Source: M3007 sp046160625 (lineage in GTDB: Bacteria > Bacteroidota > Bacteroidia > Chitinophagales > Saprospiraceae). Taken from it: a stretch of DNA of 64,000 bases. The notes below the pieces were generated by a model that was not told the DNA's origin, did not search any database, and saw nothing but the letters and a program-made list of their open reading frames with translations. Where the stretch lies: the NCBI GenBank assembly GCA_046160625.1, contig JBJXGZ010000107.1:25168-89167 (forward strand). The letters are read 5' to 3'. Position numbers and translations under genes: made by a program. Position 1 is the stretch's first letter. Each line of letters begins with the position of its first letter. Positions 41,498-50,200 of the stretch are shown here, piece by piece.

Positions 41498-43768
41498 ATG
41501 AAAACCTCCTTCCTTGCCGGGCTTTTTCTGCTCGCTACCCTGCCCTTATCAAGCCAAAACAACGCCGAAAACTACCAAATAAAAGTAAAAAAGTCCAGTG
41601 TAGCCATCCATCTCGACGGCGCGCTCGACGAAGCCGCCTGGCAAACGGGCGAGGAAAAAGCCGAATCTTTCAAACTCTGCTTTCCCAACGACACAGCCTA
41701 CAGCCCCTGGGCTACCGAAGCCCGCATGACCTTCGACGACCGGAATCTGTATGTCGGGGCCATTTGTCGCCAACGCCGTGCAGATTACACCGTGCAGAGC
41801 CTGCGCCGCGATTTTGGGGCTGGCACTACCGATGTTTTCAACGTAATTCTCGAGCCGAGCAAAGATGGCCTCAATGGCTTTATCTTTAGTGTCAGCCCGC
41901 TCAATGTGCAGCGCGAAGGCCTCATTTCAACGGGGGAAAACCTGTCCTTGGAGTGGGACAACAAATGGTATTCTGCCGTGCAAAATTTTGACGATTACTG
42001 GACGGTAGAAATCGCGATACCCTTCAAAACCCTGCGTTACAACGTGTCGGAAGGGGAAAACTCTTGGGGGCTTCAGTTTATCCGCACCAAAATCAAAGAC
42101 TTCGAATCAGGTGTGTGGGCGCCCGTTCCGTTCCAATACACAATCACCAACCTTTCCTTTGTAGGGCGACTTTTGTGGGAAACCCCCCCGCCCAAACCTG
42201 GCGCAAACATCAGCCTGATACCCTACGCTATTGGCGGGGCTTCACTGAATTATTTGCGTGACGACAACTCCTTGGAAATCAAAGAAAAGAAACAGGACTG
42301 GACGGGCGGTCTGGGCGGTGACGCCAAAATCGGTCTGACTCCCGGCCTGAATTTGGACCTGACCATCAACCCCGATTTCAGTCAGGTAGAGGTGGATCGT
42401 CAGGTGCCGAACCTGAGCCGTTTCGAACTTTTTTTTCCTGAAACCCGCCAGTTTTTTATCGAAAACCGCGACCTGTTTGCCATGTACGGCTTCCCTGATA
42501 CCCGGCCTTTTTTCTCCCGCCGCATCGGTTTGGCCTACAATCCGGTAAAAGGTCAAAACGAAAAAGTGCCGATTCTGGCCGGCGCTCGGCTGAGTGGAAA
42601 ATTGAGCGATGGCCTGCGAATTGGGGCACTCAGTATGCAGACAAAACGGCAGGATTGGGACACTACGTCAGTTTTGCCCGCAGCTAATTTCAGCGTCCTT
42701 ACCTTGCAACAGAAAGTGTTCAGCCGGAGTGTCATAAGTGGGTTCGTGGTAAACAAGCAGAATTTTTTGGACGACCTGGGCGACACCCAACGCTCGGGCT
42801 GGCAACCCTGGAATCGGGTAGCCGGGCTTGAATACAACCTTTATTCCAAAGATAACCGCTGGGAAGGCGAGGCGTATTATCATCGTTCTTTCTCGCCCGA
42901 CAAGGAGCAGCGCGGCTCCACCGCAGCCTTTTTTCAAGGCTATCGCGATCGGCATTTCAATGCCAATCTTGGATACATGCGTGTTGATTCGACTTATTCT
43001 GCGGATGCGGGTTTTGTGCCGCGAACCGGAGTGCAAGCATTTTTCCCCGGAATCGGCTGGAGAATTTATCCTGAAAAAGGCTGGGCGGCTCGGCACGTTA
43101 CAAATTATAACATCGGCATTGAGGGTTCGCTAACGTATGGCCTTAGCGGTAAAAACACCGACCGAGACGCGTCATTGTACGCCAGTATGAATTTCAAAGA
43201 CCAATCCAGTCTGAACGTGGCGGCTTTCAACGGCTATGTTTATCTCTTCTCCGCTTTCGACCCCAGCAATTCGGGGCAAGCGGAACTCCCTATTGGCGGT
43301 TACAACAACTACGGTGGGCGAATAGAGTATTTCACGGGCACTTCCAACGACTGGCAGGGCAGTGTAGAGTTGGTGTACGGAGGCTTTTACAACGGTACGC
43401 TTTTCAGCAGCGATGGGCTTTTGTCTTATCGCTTGCAACCTTTGGGCCGGTTTTCGTTGCAATATAGTTACAATCGAATTCGGTTGCCAGAGCCTTATGC
43501 TTCTACCGATTTTTGGCTTGTGGGGCCAAGGATAGAAGCATCCTTCCGACGGGATCTGTTCCTCAGTGCTTTTGTGCAGTACAACACGCAGGCCAACAAT
43601 TTCAACCTGAATGCGCGGGTGCAATGGCGGTTTGCGCCAGTGTCGGATGTGTTTTTGGTGTATACCGATAACTCTTTTGCCGAGCAGATACCAAACACGC
43701 CTATTCGCCTTTTTGCACCAAAAAACCGGGCCGTGGTGTTAAAAGTAGTGTATTGGTTGAATCTGTAA
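41498..43768 (+). CDS. DUF5916 outer-membrane protein with CBM9-like N-terminus
   Basis: A 756-residue protein with a signal peptide (MKTSFLAGLFLLATLPLSSQ). Residues about 30-215 form a carbohydrate-binding-module-9-like domain (LDGALDEAAWQTGEEKAESF, then YVGAICRQ). The rest is the DUF5916 part: DLTINPDFSQVEVDRQVPNLSRFELFFPETRQFFIENRDLF, followed by alternating beta strands up to a terminal aromatic strand (VVLKVVYWLNL), as in outer-membrane barrels. Possibly a surface carbohydrate-handling protein. The stop is directly followed by an octamer array. Confidence 0.87.
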   Translation: MKTSFLAGLFLLATLPLSSQNNAENYQIKVKKSSVAIHLDGALDEAAWQTGEEKAESFKLCFPNDTAYSPWATEARMTFDDRNLYVGAICRQRRADYTVQSLRRDFGAGTTDVFNVILEPSKDGLNGFIFSVSPLNVQREGLISTGENLSLEWDNKWYSAVQNFDDYWTVEIAIPFKTLRYNVSEGENSWGLQFIRTKIKDFESGVWAPVPFQYTITNLSFVGRLLWETPPPKPGANISLIPYAIGGASLNYLRDDNSLEIKEKKQDWTGGLGGDAKIGLTPGLNLDLTINPDFSQVEVDRQVPNLSRFELFFPETRQFFIENRDLFAMYGFPDTRPFFSRRIGLAYNPVKGQNEKVPILAGARLSGKLSDGLRIGALSMQTKRQDWDTTSVLPAANFSVLTLQQKVFSRSVISGFVVNKQNFLDDLGDTQRSGWQPWNRVAGLEYNLYSKDNRWEGEAYYHRSFSPDKEQRGSTAAFFQGYRDRHFNANLGYMRVDSTYSADAGFVPRTGVQAFFPGIGWRIYPEKGWAARHVTNYNIGIEGSLTYGLSGKNTDRDASLYASMNFKDQSSLNVAAFNGYVYLFSAFDPSNSGQAELPIGGYNNYGGRIEYFTGTSNDWQGSVELVYGGFYNGTLFSSDGLLSYRLQPLGRFSLQYSYNRIRLPEPYASTDFWLVGPRIEASFRRDLFLSAFVQYNTQANNFNLNARVQWRFAPVSDVFLVYTDNSFAEQIPNTPIRLFAPKNRAVVLKVVYWLNL

Positions 43769-43773
43769 AGTTG

Positions 43774-43843
43774 GGTATTGGGATATTGGGATATTGGGAT
43801 ATTGAGATATTAAATATCCCAATATCCTAATTTCTCAATAACC
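43774..43843. repeat. Octamer (GATATTGG) array with inverted arm between convergent genes
   Basis: Five octamers lie at 43774-43813, then an inverted arm (ATATCCCAATATCC ... CTCAATA) runs to about 43843. The array starts 6 bases after the DUF5916 stop, and the arm covers the last codons and stop of rfbA (43829-43827). Same layout as 12462-12570. Confidence 0.88.
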
Positions 43844-44690
43844 GCAGCAAATACTCCCCATACCCACTTTTCAGGTATTTGTTGCCGAGCCTTTCCAGCC
43901 CTTCGTTGTCAACAAAGCCCATTTCCCAGGCAATTTCCTCAATGCAACCGATCTTCAATCCTTGACGGTCTTCGATGGCCTGCACGAACTGTCCGGCTTG
44001 CATTAGTGACTCATGAGTACCTGTGTCGAGCCAGGCATAACCCCGGCCCATTACGCGTACTTCCAATCGGCTCTGGGCGAGGTAGTAGCGGTTCACATCG
44101 GTGATTTCGTATTCTCCACGCGGACTGGGTTTGAGGTTTTTTGCTATGTCAACCACTTGATTGTCATAGAAATAAAGCCCGGGCACCGCGAAATGACTTT
44201 TTGGCTGGGCCGGTTTTTCCTCGATGCTTATAGCCTTTAGATTTTTATCAAATTCTACCACACCATAACGCTCCGGGTCGGCCACCTGGTAGGCGAAAAT
44301 GATACCGCCTGAGGGGTTTGCGCAGGAACGAAGCATCTCACCCAAGCCTGCTCCATAAAAAATATTGTCGCCCAAAATCAGCGAAGCAGGGTCTTTCCCA
44401 ATGAATGGTGCGCCCAGTACAAAAGCCTGAGCAAGACCATTGGGTTCGTGCTGCTCGACGTAGGAAAAGTTTATGCCCAGTTCGCTTCCGTCGCCAAAAA
44501 GTTGACGGAATTTGGGCAGGTCGTAGGGTGTGGAGATAATGAGCACGTCGCGGATTCCGGCCAGCATGAGCGTACTGAGCGGGTAATAAATCATCGGCTT
44601 GTCGTACACCGGCATGAGTTGTTTGCTCACAGCGAGTGTGAGAGGGTAGAGGCGCGTTCCGAGGCCGCCAGCGAGGATGATGCCTTTCAT
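43827..44690 (-). CDS. rfbA: Glucose-1-phosphate thymidylyltransferase
   Basis: 287 residues from ATG 44690 (MKGIILAGGLGTRLYPLT). The nucleotide-binding signature GGLGTRL, SKQLMPVYDKPMIYYP and GDNIFYG are diagnostic of RmlA/RfbA. It makes dTDP-glucose from dTTP and glucose-1-phosphate, the first step towards dTDP-L-rhamnose and related sugars. The other rml genes are not in the window. The last residues (LLRN) are encoded within the octamer repeat arm. Confidence 0.96.
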   Translation of the reverse strand: MKGIILAGGLGTRLYPLTLAVSKQLMPVYDKPMIYYPLSTLMLAGIRDVLIISTPYDLPKFRQLFGDGSELGINFSYVEQHEPNGLAQAFVLGAPFIGKDPASLILGDNIFYGAGLGEMLRSCANPSGGIIFAYQVADPERYGVVEFDKNLKAISIEEKPAQPKSHFAVPGLYFYDNQVVDIAKNLKPSPRGEYEITDVNRYYLAQSRLEVRVMGRGYAWLDTGTHESLMQAGQFVQAIEDRQGLKIGCIEEIAWEMGFVDNEGLERLGNKYLKSGYGEYLLRLLRN

Positions 44691-44792
44691 GGGTGAGATG
44701 TGGTAAGCAATTTGGATGGACGAAGGTACTGAAGGGTATTGTGGCGGCTGCAAGTATCTCGCCAACTTGCCACGGTATTTACAAAAAGATAT

Positions 44793-46901
44793 TCACGAAA
44801 TCCGGCTCCACACCCTTGCATCCTTCCCCTCCGAAGCCAAATGATGTCGCAGACGCAAGTGCTCTGGCATTGTCAAACCAGGGTCTTTTTCCAGAATTTG
44901 CGCTGCAATCTCGCGGGCAGCGGCGAGTATTTGCCCGTCGCGTGCTAGATCGGCGAGCAAGAATCGCAGCATCCCGCTTTGCTGGGTGCCTTCTATATTA
45001 CCGGGACCGCGTAATCGCAGGTCCGTTTCCGCGATAATGAATCCATCAGTGGTTTGCACCATGGTTTGAATGCGTTCGCGACCCTCGTGGCTGAGTTTGT
45101 GGCCGGTCATCAGTATGCAATAACTCTGGTCGGCGCCGCGCCCGACGCGCCCCCGCAACTGATGTAATTGAGAAAGCCCAAACCGTTCGGAATTTTCAAT
45201 CACCATCATTGAAGCATTCGGCACGTTCACACCCACTTCGATGACCGTGGTGGCCACCATGATCTGGGTTTCTTTTTTTACAAAACGCTGCATTTCGAAA
45301 TCCTTATCACTCGCTTTCATTTTACCGTGAACGATGGAAATCTGATACTCTGGTGCCGGAAAATCGCGGCTAAGTGCCTCAAAACCAGACATCAGGTTTT
45401 GTAAATCGATCTTTTCAGTTTCCTCAATCATCGGGTACACCACGTACACCTGACGGCCTTTGGCAATCTCCTCGCGCATAAAACCTTGTACACGGAGTCG
45501 GTGGTGCTCCGTTTTGTGCATGGTGGTGATGGGCTTGCGGCCCGGCGGCAATTCGTCAATCACGGAGATGTCCAGGTCGCCGTACAGCGTCATGGCCAAC
45601 GTGCGGGGAATCGGAGTAGCCGTCATCACCAGGACGTGCGGGGAACCGCCCGGATTTTTTGCCCACAATTTGGATCGCTGCTCCACCCCAAAGCGGTGCT
45701 GCTCGTCTATCACGCTGATTCCGAGACTTTTAAACTGCACCCAGTCCTCAATGAGCGCGTGTGTACCGATGACGATGTGCATGTCACCGGCGGCGAGTTG
45801 TGCCAAAATTGCCTCTCGTTTTTTGCCTTTCACCGAACCGCTGAGGTAGCCGACGTTTACGCCTAAATCGCCCACAAGTGCTGTGATTCCTTCCAAATGT
45901 TGTTGCGCCAATATCTCCGTCGGGGCCATCATACAGGATTGATGCCCGTTGTCGAGTGCCATGAGCATGGTCATCAGCGCGACTACCGTTTTGCCGGAGC
46001 CTACGTCGCCTTGTACAAGGCGATTCATGTGTTTACCGGAGGCTACATCTGCCCGGATTTCTTTCAGTACCCGTTTTTGTGCGCCAGTGAGTTCAAAGGG
46101 TAATTTTTCCTGATAAAATTGGTTGAAATAATCGCCGATTTTGGAGAAAACAAAACCCCGCATCGTGTCTTTTCGGCGGGTACGGACTTGCAAAAGGCGA
46201 AGTTGAAGGAAAAATAATTCCTCGAATTTGAGTCGCCGTGTGGCTGCGTCAAGATCAGCCTGGGATTCGGGGAAATGAATATTGTTGAGCGACTGCCAAC
46301 GCGGCATGAGGCGGAATTGCGCACCCAGATAATCAGGCAAGGTCTCAGGCAAATCTGAAGCGGATAAGCCATCCAATAAGGTTCGGAGAAGTTTGCGCAA
46401 ACCCTTGGCATCCAAGCCTTTTTGCGTCAAGCGATCGGTAGTAGGGTAGACGGGGTCGAAGTTTTTAGCAGGCCCTCCGGCAAGAGCGGTGGCCGCTTCC
46501 TCCATTTCCGGGTGAGGAATGTTGAATTTCCCATTGAACTCGCTTACTCTACCGAACACGATGTACTCCTTTCCTACGGAAAGGCTTTTTTCGAGCCATT
46601 GCACACTCCTGAACCACACCATTTCCATGATGCCCGTTTCGTCGCGTAAGGTGCCGACAAGGCGTTTGGCTTTTCCTTCTCCGAGCGTTTCGAGGCGGCG
46701 GAGTGTGCCTCGGAGTTGTACGGTTTCGCCCTCGGTGTGTACATCGCGAATGCGATGAAACTTGGTGCGATCAATGTAGCGAAACGGAAAATGGAACAGC
46801 AGGTCGCGACAAGTGAAGATGCCCAACTCCGTCTTGAGCGTGTCGGCGCGCTGCGGGCCAACGCCTTTGAGGAATTCTATGTTGGAGTCGAGATTGGGCA
46901 A
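44793..46901 (-). CDS. recG: ATP-dependent DNA helicase RecG
   Basis: A 702-residue protein. The N-terminal wedge domain begins with FLKGVGPQRADTLKTELGI. The helicase has Walker A GDVGSGKTVV, DEQH (VIDEQHRFGVEQR), motif III TATPIPRTL, and QLRGRVGRG in the second RecA domain. The C-terminal TRG region is TDLRLRGPGNIEGTQQSG. It remodels stalled replication forks and Holliday junctions. Length is normal for RecG. Confidence 0.97.
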   Translation of the reverse strand: MPNLDSNIEFLKGVGPQRADTLKTELGIFTCRDLLFHFPFRYIDRTKFHRIRDVHTEGETVQLRGTLRRLETLGEGKAKRLVGTLRDETGIMEMVWFRSVQWLEKSLSVGKEYIVFGRVSEFNGKFNIPHPEMEEAATALAGGPAKNFDPVYPTTDRLTQKGLDAKGLRKLLRTLLDGLSASDLPETLPDYLGAQFRLMPRWQSLNNIHFPESQADLDAATRRLKFEELFFLQLRLLQVRTRRKDTMRGFVFSKIGDYFNQFYQEKLPFELTGAQKRVLKEIRADVASGKHMNRLVQGDVGSGKTVVALMTMLMALDNGHQSCMMAPTEILAQQHLEGITALVGDLGVNVGYLSGSVKGKKREAILAQLAAGDMHIVIGTHALIEDWVQFKSLGISVIDEQHRFGVEQRSKLWAKNPGGSPHVLVMTATPIPRTLAMTLYGDLDISVIDELPPGRKPITTMHKTEHHRLRVQGFMREEIAKGRQVYVVYPMIEETEKIDLQNLMSGFEALSRDFPAPEYQISIVHGKMKASDKDFEMQRFVKKETQIMVATTVIEVGVNVPNASMMVIENSERFGLSQLHQLRGRVGRGADQSYCILMTGHKLSHEGRERIQTMVQTTDGFIIAETDLRLRGPGNIEGTQQSGMLRFLLADLARDGQILAAAREIAAQILEKDPGLTMPEHLRLRHHLASEGKDARVWSRIS

Positions 46902-46987
46902 GGGATTGGGACGATTGTTCGATTGATTCGATTATTTGATTGTGACGATTGGTGAAATGAGAGGATATCTCATTTCAATGGAAAGAT

Positions 46988-47341
46988 TTATTGATAATAC
47001 TGCTTAAGCCGCTCAGAGTGAAGTAAATACAATAGAAAAGAATCCAATGCCAACACCATCCAATAGCCTGATTTACCAGGATCAGAAGCGATGGAAACGA
47101 TGAACATTGCTAACAATCCCCAACCCAATACAATGGCTCCAATCCTCGCCCATTGTTTGCGGAAAAGCAGCCCGACACCAAACAAAAATCCAAAAAATGG
47201 TGCGATTTTGATATTCCCAGAATCTTCAACAAACCAGGTTTTAAAATACATCGGGAAAAACATCGTGATGCCAAACAGGAGTAAAACGCAAAGAACGACT
47301 TCCCAAAAGCCTGTGGATGAAACGGAGATGGTTCGTGACAT
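46988..47341 (-). CDS. Small multi-pass membrane protein, unknown function
   Basis: A 117-residue protein with four hydrophobic segments (VVLCVLLLFGITMFFPMYF; IAPFFGFLFGVGLLF; IGAIVLGWGLLAMFIVSIA; WMVLALDSFLLYLLH). No family recognised. It follows recG's start on the same strand with an 86-base gap. Confidence 0.7.
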   Translation of the reverse strand: MSRTISVSSTGFWEVVLCVLLLFGITMFFPMYFKTWFVEDSGNIKIAPFFGFLFGVGLLFRKQWARIGAIVLGWGLLAMFIVSIASDPGKSGYWMVLALDSFLLYLLHSERLKQYYQ

Positions 47342-47534
47342 AATCGTTGAGTTTTTAGATTCAGGTGTGCAAAAGTAAAATAGTTTGTTTTAAAAATCGA
47401 AACAAATGGAACACCGATTCAACCAAGGTCTCCGGCCAAGTGCTAAAAAAATCCTTAGCGCAATATTTTCCCCGGGATATTCCTTTTAGTGCGGTTTTAG
47501 AACAATCTGCCATCATTCTTTCCAATTTTTCCGT

Positions 47535-49586
47535 ATGAATAAAAACTTTCTTCTCGCCCTGCTCCTTTTTTCGAGCACAATCATCTCAGCTCAAGCGCCC
47601 GCTTCCACCGCGTCCATTTTTTTTGAAACGGACAAGTCCGAACTCTCTACCGAAGCCCAAAAAACCCTTGACGCGCTTGCTCCAACACTCCTTCAAGCCC
47701 CTGATTATCAAGTCAACATCGAAGCATTCACCGACGATCGTGGCACAGAGCGGCACAACCTCCGCCTCGCCGCTGACCGGGCGGCATCCGTTAAAAACTA
47801 CCTCGCTGCCAAGGGCTTAATTGCTGACAAAACATCTGTTCAAAACTGGGGCGAACGAAAAGCCGCAGGCCCTACTGAACTCGGCAGGCAAAAAAGTCGC
47901 CGGGTAGATGTGGCGGTCAACGCCTTCTTTTTCAACGACTTCGATGCGTTGAGAGACCGTCTTTCGGCCAATACCGAACAGGTCTTGAAAATCCAGTCTG
48001 GTCAGGAACAGCGGGTCACTGCCGCGAAAGGCACACTTGTAATTATACCTGCCAATGCCTTTGTTTTCGAAGATGGCACTTCGCCCTCTGGTGAAGTGGA
48101 TCTATTGGTGCAAGAGGCATACGACCCCTCAGATTTTGTGTTGCATAATCTCACTACCATGAGCGATGGGCGCATTTTGCAGACAGGCGGCATGGTAAGC
48201 ATCACAGCCCAATCGGGTGGTCGCGAGCTTAAATTGGCTGAAGGCGCGGCGCTCACGGTATCCATTCCAAACGGCGGCAATTTTGATCCCAGCATGGAAT
48301 TGTTTTACGCCCAGCCCGTTGCAAATGGCGGTGTGGATTGGAAGCCCGCAGGGCAAAAATTCCGCAAAACCTTGCGCCCCACTCGCGTGGAACTCAGTAT
48401 TGACCCGGAGTTGGGCAAACGCATTGCGGCTCTTAAAGTCAGGGAATATCCCAAACCTGGTTTACCCGTATTTGCAGGTAAAATGCCGCCCGAACCAAAG
48501 ATGTCAGCCGCCCCTTACAAACCTCGTCCGCCAAAAAAACCAGAATGGAATAATGCCCAGCGGATGTTCGGTGGCGGAAGTGGCGAAATGACGCGGATGA
48601 GTCGCAAAGAATTGAAAAAAGCCCAAAAGTATTTTAATCAGCAGATGGAAAATTACGAGCGCGATTCCGCCAAATACGTCCAACTCGCCGAACGCTACCA
48701 GCGCAATGTAGAAGGCCATGAAAAAGCCAAGATTCGTTACGCACAGGAACTCCGGATTTGGGAGAATGAACTACAAGCTCGGCTTCGAGCCATCTTGCTT
48801 TATCAGCGTGAGATGCGTTTGCACCTTTATTCCAAAAGTTTGGCTAAAACCCTGAAAGTGAAAGCTAAAACCATCCAGGAATACGAAACGTATAGCAACC
48901 TCTACTGGGTAGTGGATGACGCCGCTGACTCACAAGCGCAATTGATGATGCTCGGAGCTGGTGTTTCCGACGACACACAAAAGAGCATCAGAGAAACGGG
49001 CAATTTGTATGAGAGCATCATCGGGACAAAGATTATGGATACCTATAAAGACTTCAGGAATGCCCGCGGGGTCGCGTATACCTCGATTGCTATAGACACG
49101 ACCTACCGTGTTATATCTCGGATGCTTTCAGAAACGGGTCTCAAAGCCATTTCAGATAGCCTGCAAAACGAAATCAAGGAAAGAACTTTGCTTACCTCTA
49201 AATCGCCTGAGCAATTAGATTATGCCCTTAAAGGCTACGTTGCAACGGTCAGCAAACTTGGCTGGATCAACTGCGACCGGTTCTACAACGACCCCTCTGA
49301 GAAGATGGAGGTGTTGATAAACGAGGCCGAAGACGCAACCCTATACGCCGTTTGCAAAGACATCAACGCCATGCTGCCATTTCAACGAAATTCGGCAGGA
49401 ACCTATGCTGCCAATGGTTTGCCAAAGGGTAAAAAAATTACAGTCATCGCTATTAAAATCAAAGACGGAATGCCACAATTTGCACAGCGAGATATGAAGG
49501 TGGGCGAGGCTGCGTTGTCCAGTATGGTTTACAAAAGTCTTCCCTTGCGTGATTTGAAGGAGGAGTTGAAGAAGTTGAATATTTGA
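47535..49586 (+). CDS. OmpA-domain envelope protein with N-terminal OmpA domain
   Basis: A 683-residue protein with a signal peptide (MNKNFLLALLLFSSTIISAQ). The OmpA C-like peptidoglycan-binding domain is at the N-terminus, right after the signal (SIFFETDKSELSTEAQ; NIEAFTDDRGTERHNLRLAADRAASVKNYL; GRQKSRRVDV). This is the reverse of the usual order. A ZU5-like beta module follows (TLVIIPANAFVFEDG ... GEVDLLVQEAYDPSDF). Then come a basic, Pro-rich linker, a coiled coil (about residues 350-440) and a C-terminal domain of unknown type. It probably tethers an envelope structure to peptidoglycan. Confidence 0.82.
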   Translation: MNKNFLLALLLFSSTIISAQAPASTASIFFETDKSELSTEAQKTLDALAPTLLQAPDYQVNIEAFTDDRGTERHNLRLAADRAASVKNYLAAKGLIADKTSVQNWGERKAAGPTELGRQKSRRVDVAVNAFFFNDFDALRDRLSANTEQVLKIQSGQEQRVTAAKGTLVIIPANAFVFEDGTSPSGEVDLLVQEAYDPSDFVLHNLTTMSDGRILQTGGMVSITAQSGGRELKLAEGAALTVSIPNGGNFDPSMELFYAQPVANGGVDWKPAGQKFRKTLRPTRVELSIDPELGKRIAALKVREYPKPGLPVFAGKMPPEPKMSAAPYKPRPPKKPEWNNAQRMFGGGSGEMTRMSRKELKKAQKYFNQQMENYERDSAKYVQLAERYQRNVEGHEKAKIRYAQELRIWENELQARLRAILLYQREMRLHLYSKSLAKTLKVKAKTIQEYETYSNLYWVVDDAADSQAQLMMLGAGVSDDTQKSIRETGNLYESIIGTKIMDTYKDFRNARGVAYTSIAIDTTYRVISRMLSETGLKAISDSLQNEIKERTLLTSKSPEQLDYALKGYVATVSKLGWINCDRFYNDPSEKMEVLINEAEDATLYAVCKDINAMLPFQRNSAGTYAANGLPKGKKITVIAIKIKDGMPQFAQRDMKVGEAALSSMVYKSLPLRDLKEELKKLNI

Positions 49587-49613
49587 GGGTAAAGTCGGGA
49601 TTTTGAAAATGAG

Positions 49614-49650
49614 AGCGCCGCTTCGAATCAAAATGATTCGAAGCGGCGCT
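49614..49650. terminator. 17-bp hairpin between convergent genes
   Basis: Arms 49614-49630 and 49634-49650 pair perfectly with a loop of three A. There is no strong T tract. It serves the convergent ends of the OmpA-type gene and the muconolactone-isomerase-like gene. Confidence 0.7.
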
Positions 49651-49692
49651 TATAGTCTACCGTCCAATGTCTAACAATCCAATGTCTCGAAA

Positions 49693-50001
49693 TCAATTCA
49701 CCGAAAACGCCGGTACGAAGGCATTGACTGAATTGTAAAAGGTAAGTTCGTTCACGCGAACCTTCATATAGCGCGTGAGTGGCAGACGGTGTACCATCTC
49801 CATGAGTTCGGCCTCGGTTTGGGCTGCAAAAACGACCCAGAGTTTGGAATTTTCAAGCGAAAGGGCGTAGTTGAGAATTTTCCCTTCACTGAGCAGTCGG
49901 TTCACCATACTGCGTTGTTGAGGAATCTTGTTGACAAATTCTTCTGGGAGGTCGGTGGGCAGTGTAAAGTCCACCATGTATTGAATCGGGTTATTGTCCA
50001 T
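49693..50001 (-). CDS. Muconolactone delta-isomerase-like small protein
   Basis: 102 residues from ATG 50001 (MDNNPIQYMVDFTLPTDLPEEF). The ferredoxin-like pattern of the MIase family is visible: a YMVDFTLP strand, a helix with QRSMVNRLLSEGKIL, a LWVVFAAQTEAELMEMVHRLPL strand-helix, and a final VRVNELTFYNS. True muconolactone isomerases act in beta-ketoadipate breakdown, but no such genes are nearby, so the substrate is unknown. A longer frame upstream lacks support. Confidence 0.7.
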   Translation of the reverse strand: MDNNPIQYMVDFTLPTDLPEEFVNKIPQQRSMVNRLLSEGKILNYALSLENSKLWVVFAAQTEAELMEMVHRLPLTRYMKVRVNELTFYNSVNAFVPAFSVN

Positions 50002-50135
50002 GCTATTGTTGTGGAGGGTTTGGAAATTTTGGGAAAAAACGAACGTGTTTGATCTATTCAAATCTACGTTCAAAAACCGTGCAAGTTTTCTAATTATTTT
50101 CCACAACTGCCAAGCAGTCAGGTTAACTTAACTAA

Positions 50136-50180
50136 AAAAAGAATCCCTGTGTCGATTGTGCGGCACAGGGCTTCTTTTTT
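50136..50180. terminator. Terminator hairpin downstream of the peptidoglycan-binding protein
   Basis: CCCTGTG (50145-50151) pairs with CACAGGG (50164-50170), and the flanking AAAAAAGAA pairs with TTCTTTTTT. On the reverse strand it ends in a T tract, so it can terminate the gene at 50201; the structure works in both directions. Confidence 0.75.
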
Positions 50181-50200
50181 CTAAATATTCCAACGGAGAA

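Noticed and set aside
41317..41562. Reverse-strand frame upstream of the HNH partner
   Set aside because: It overlaps the DUF5916 start and the partner gene and has no features of its own.
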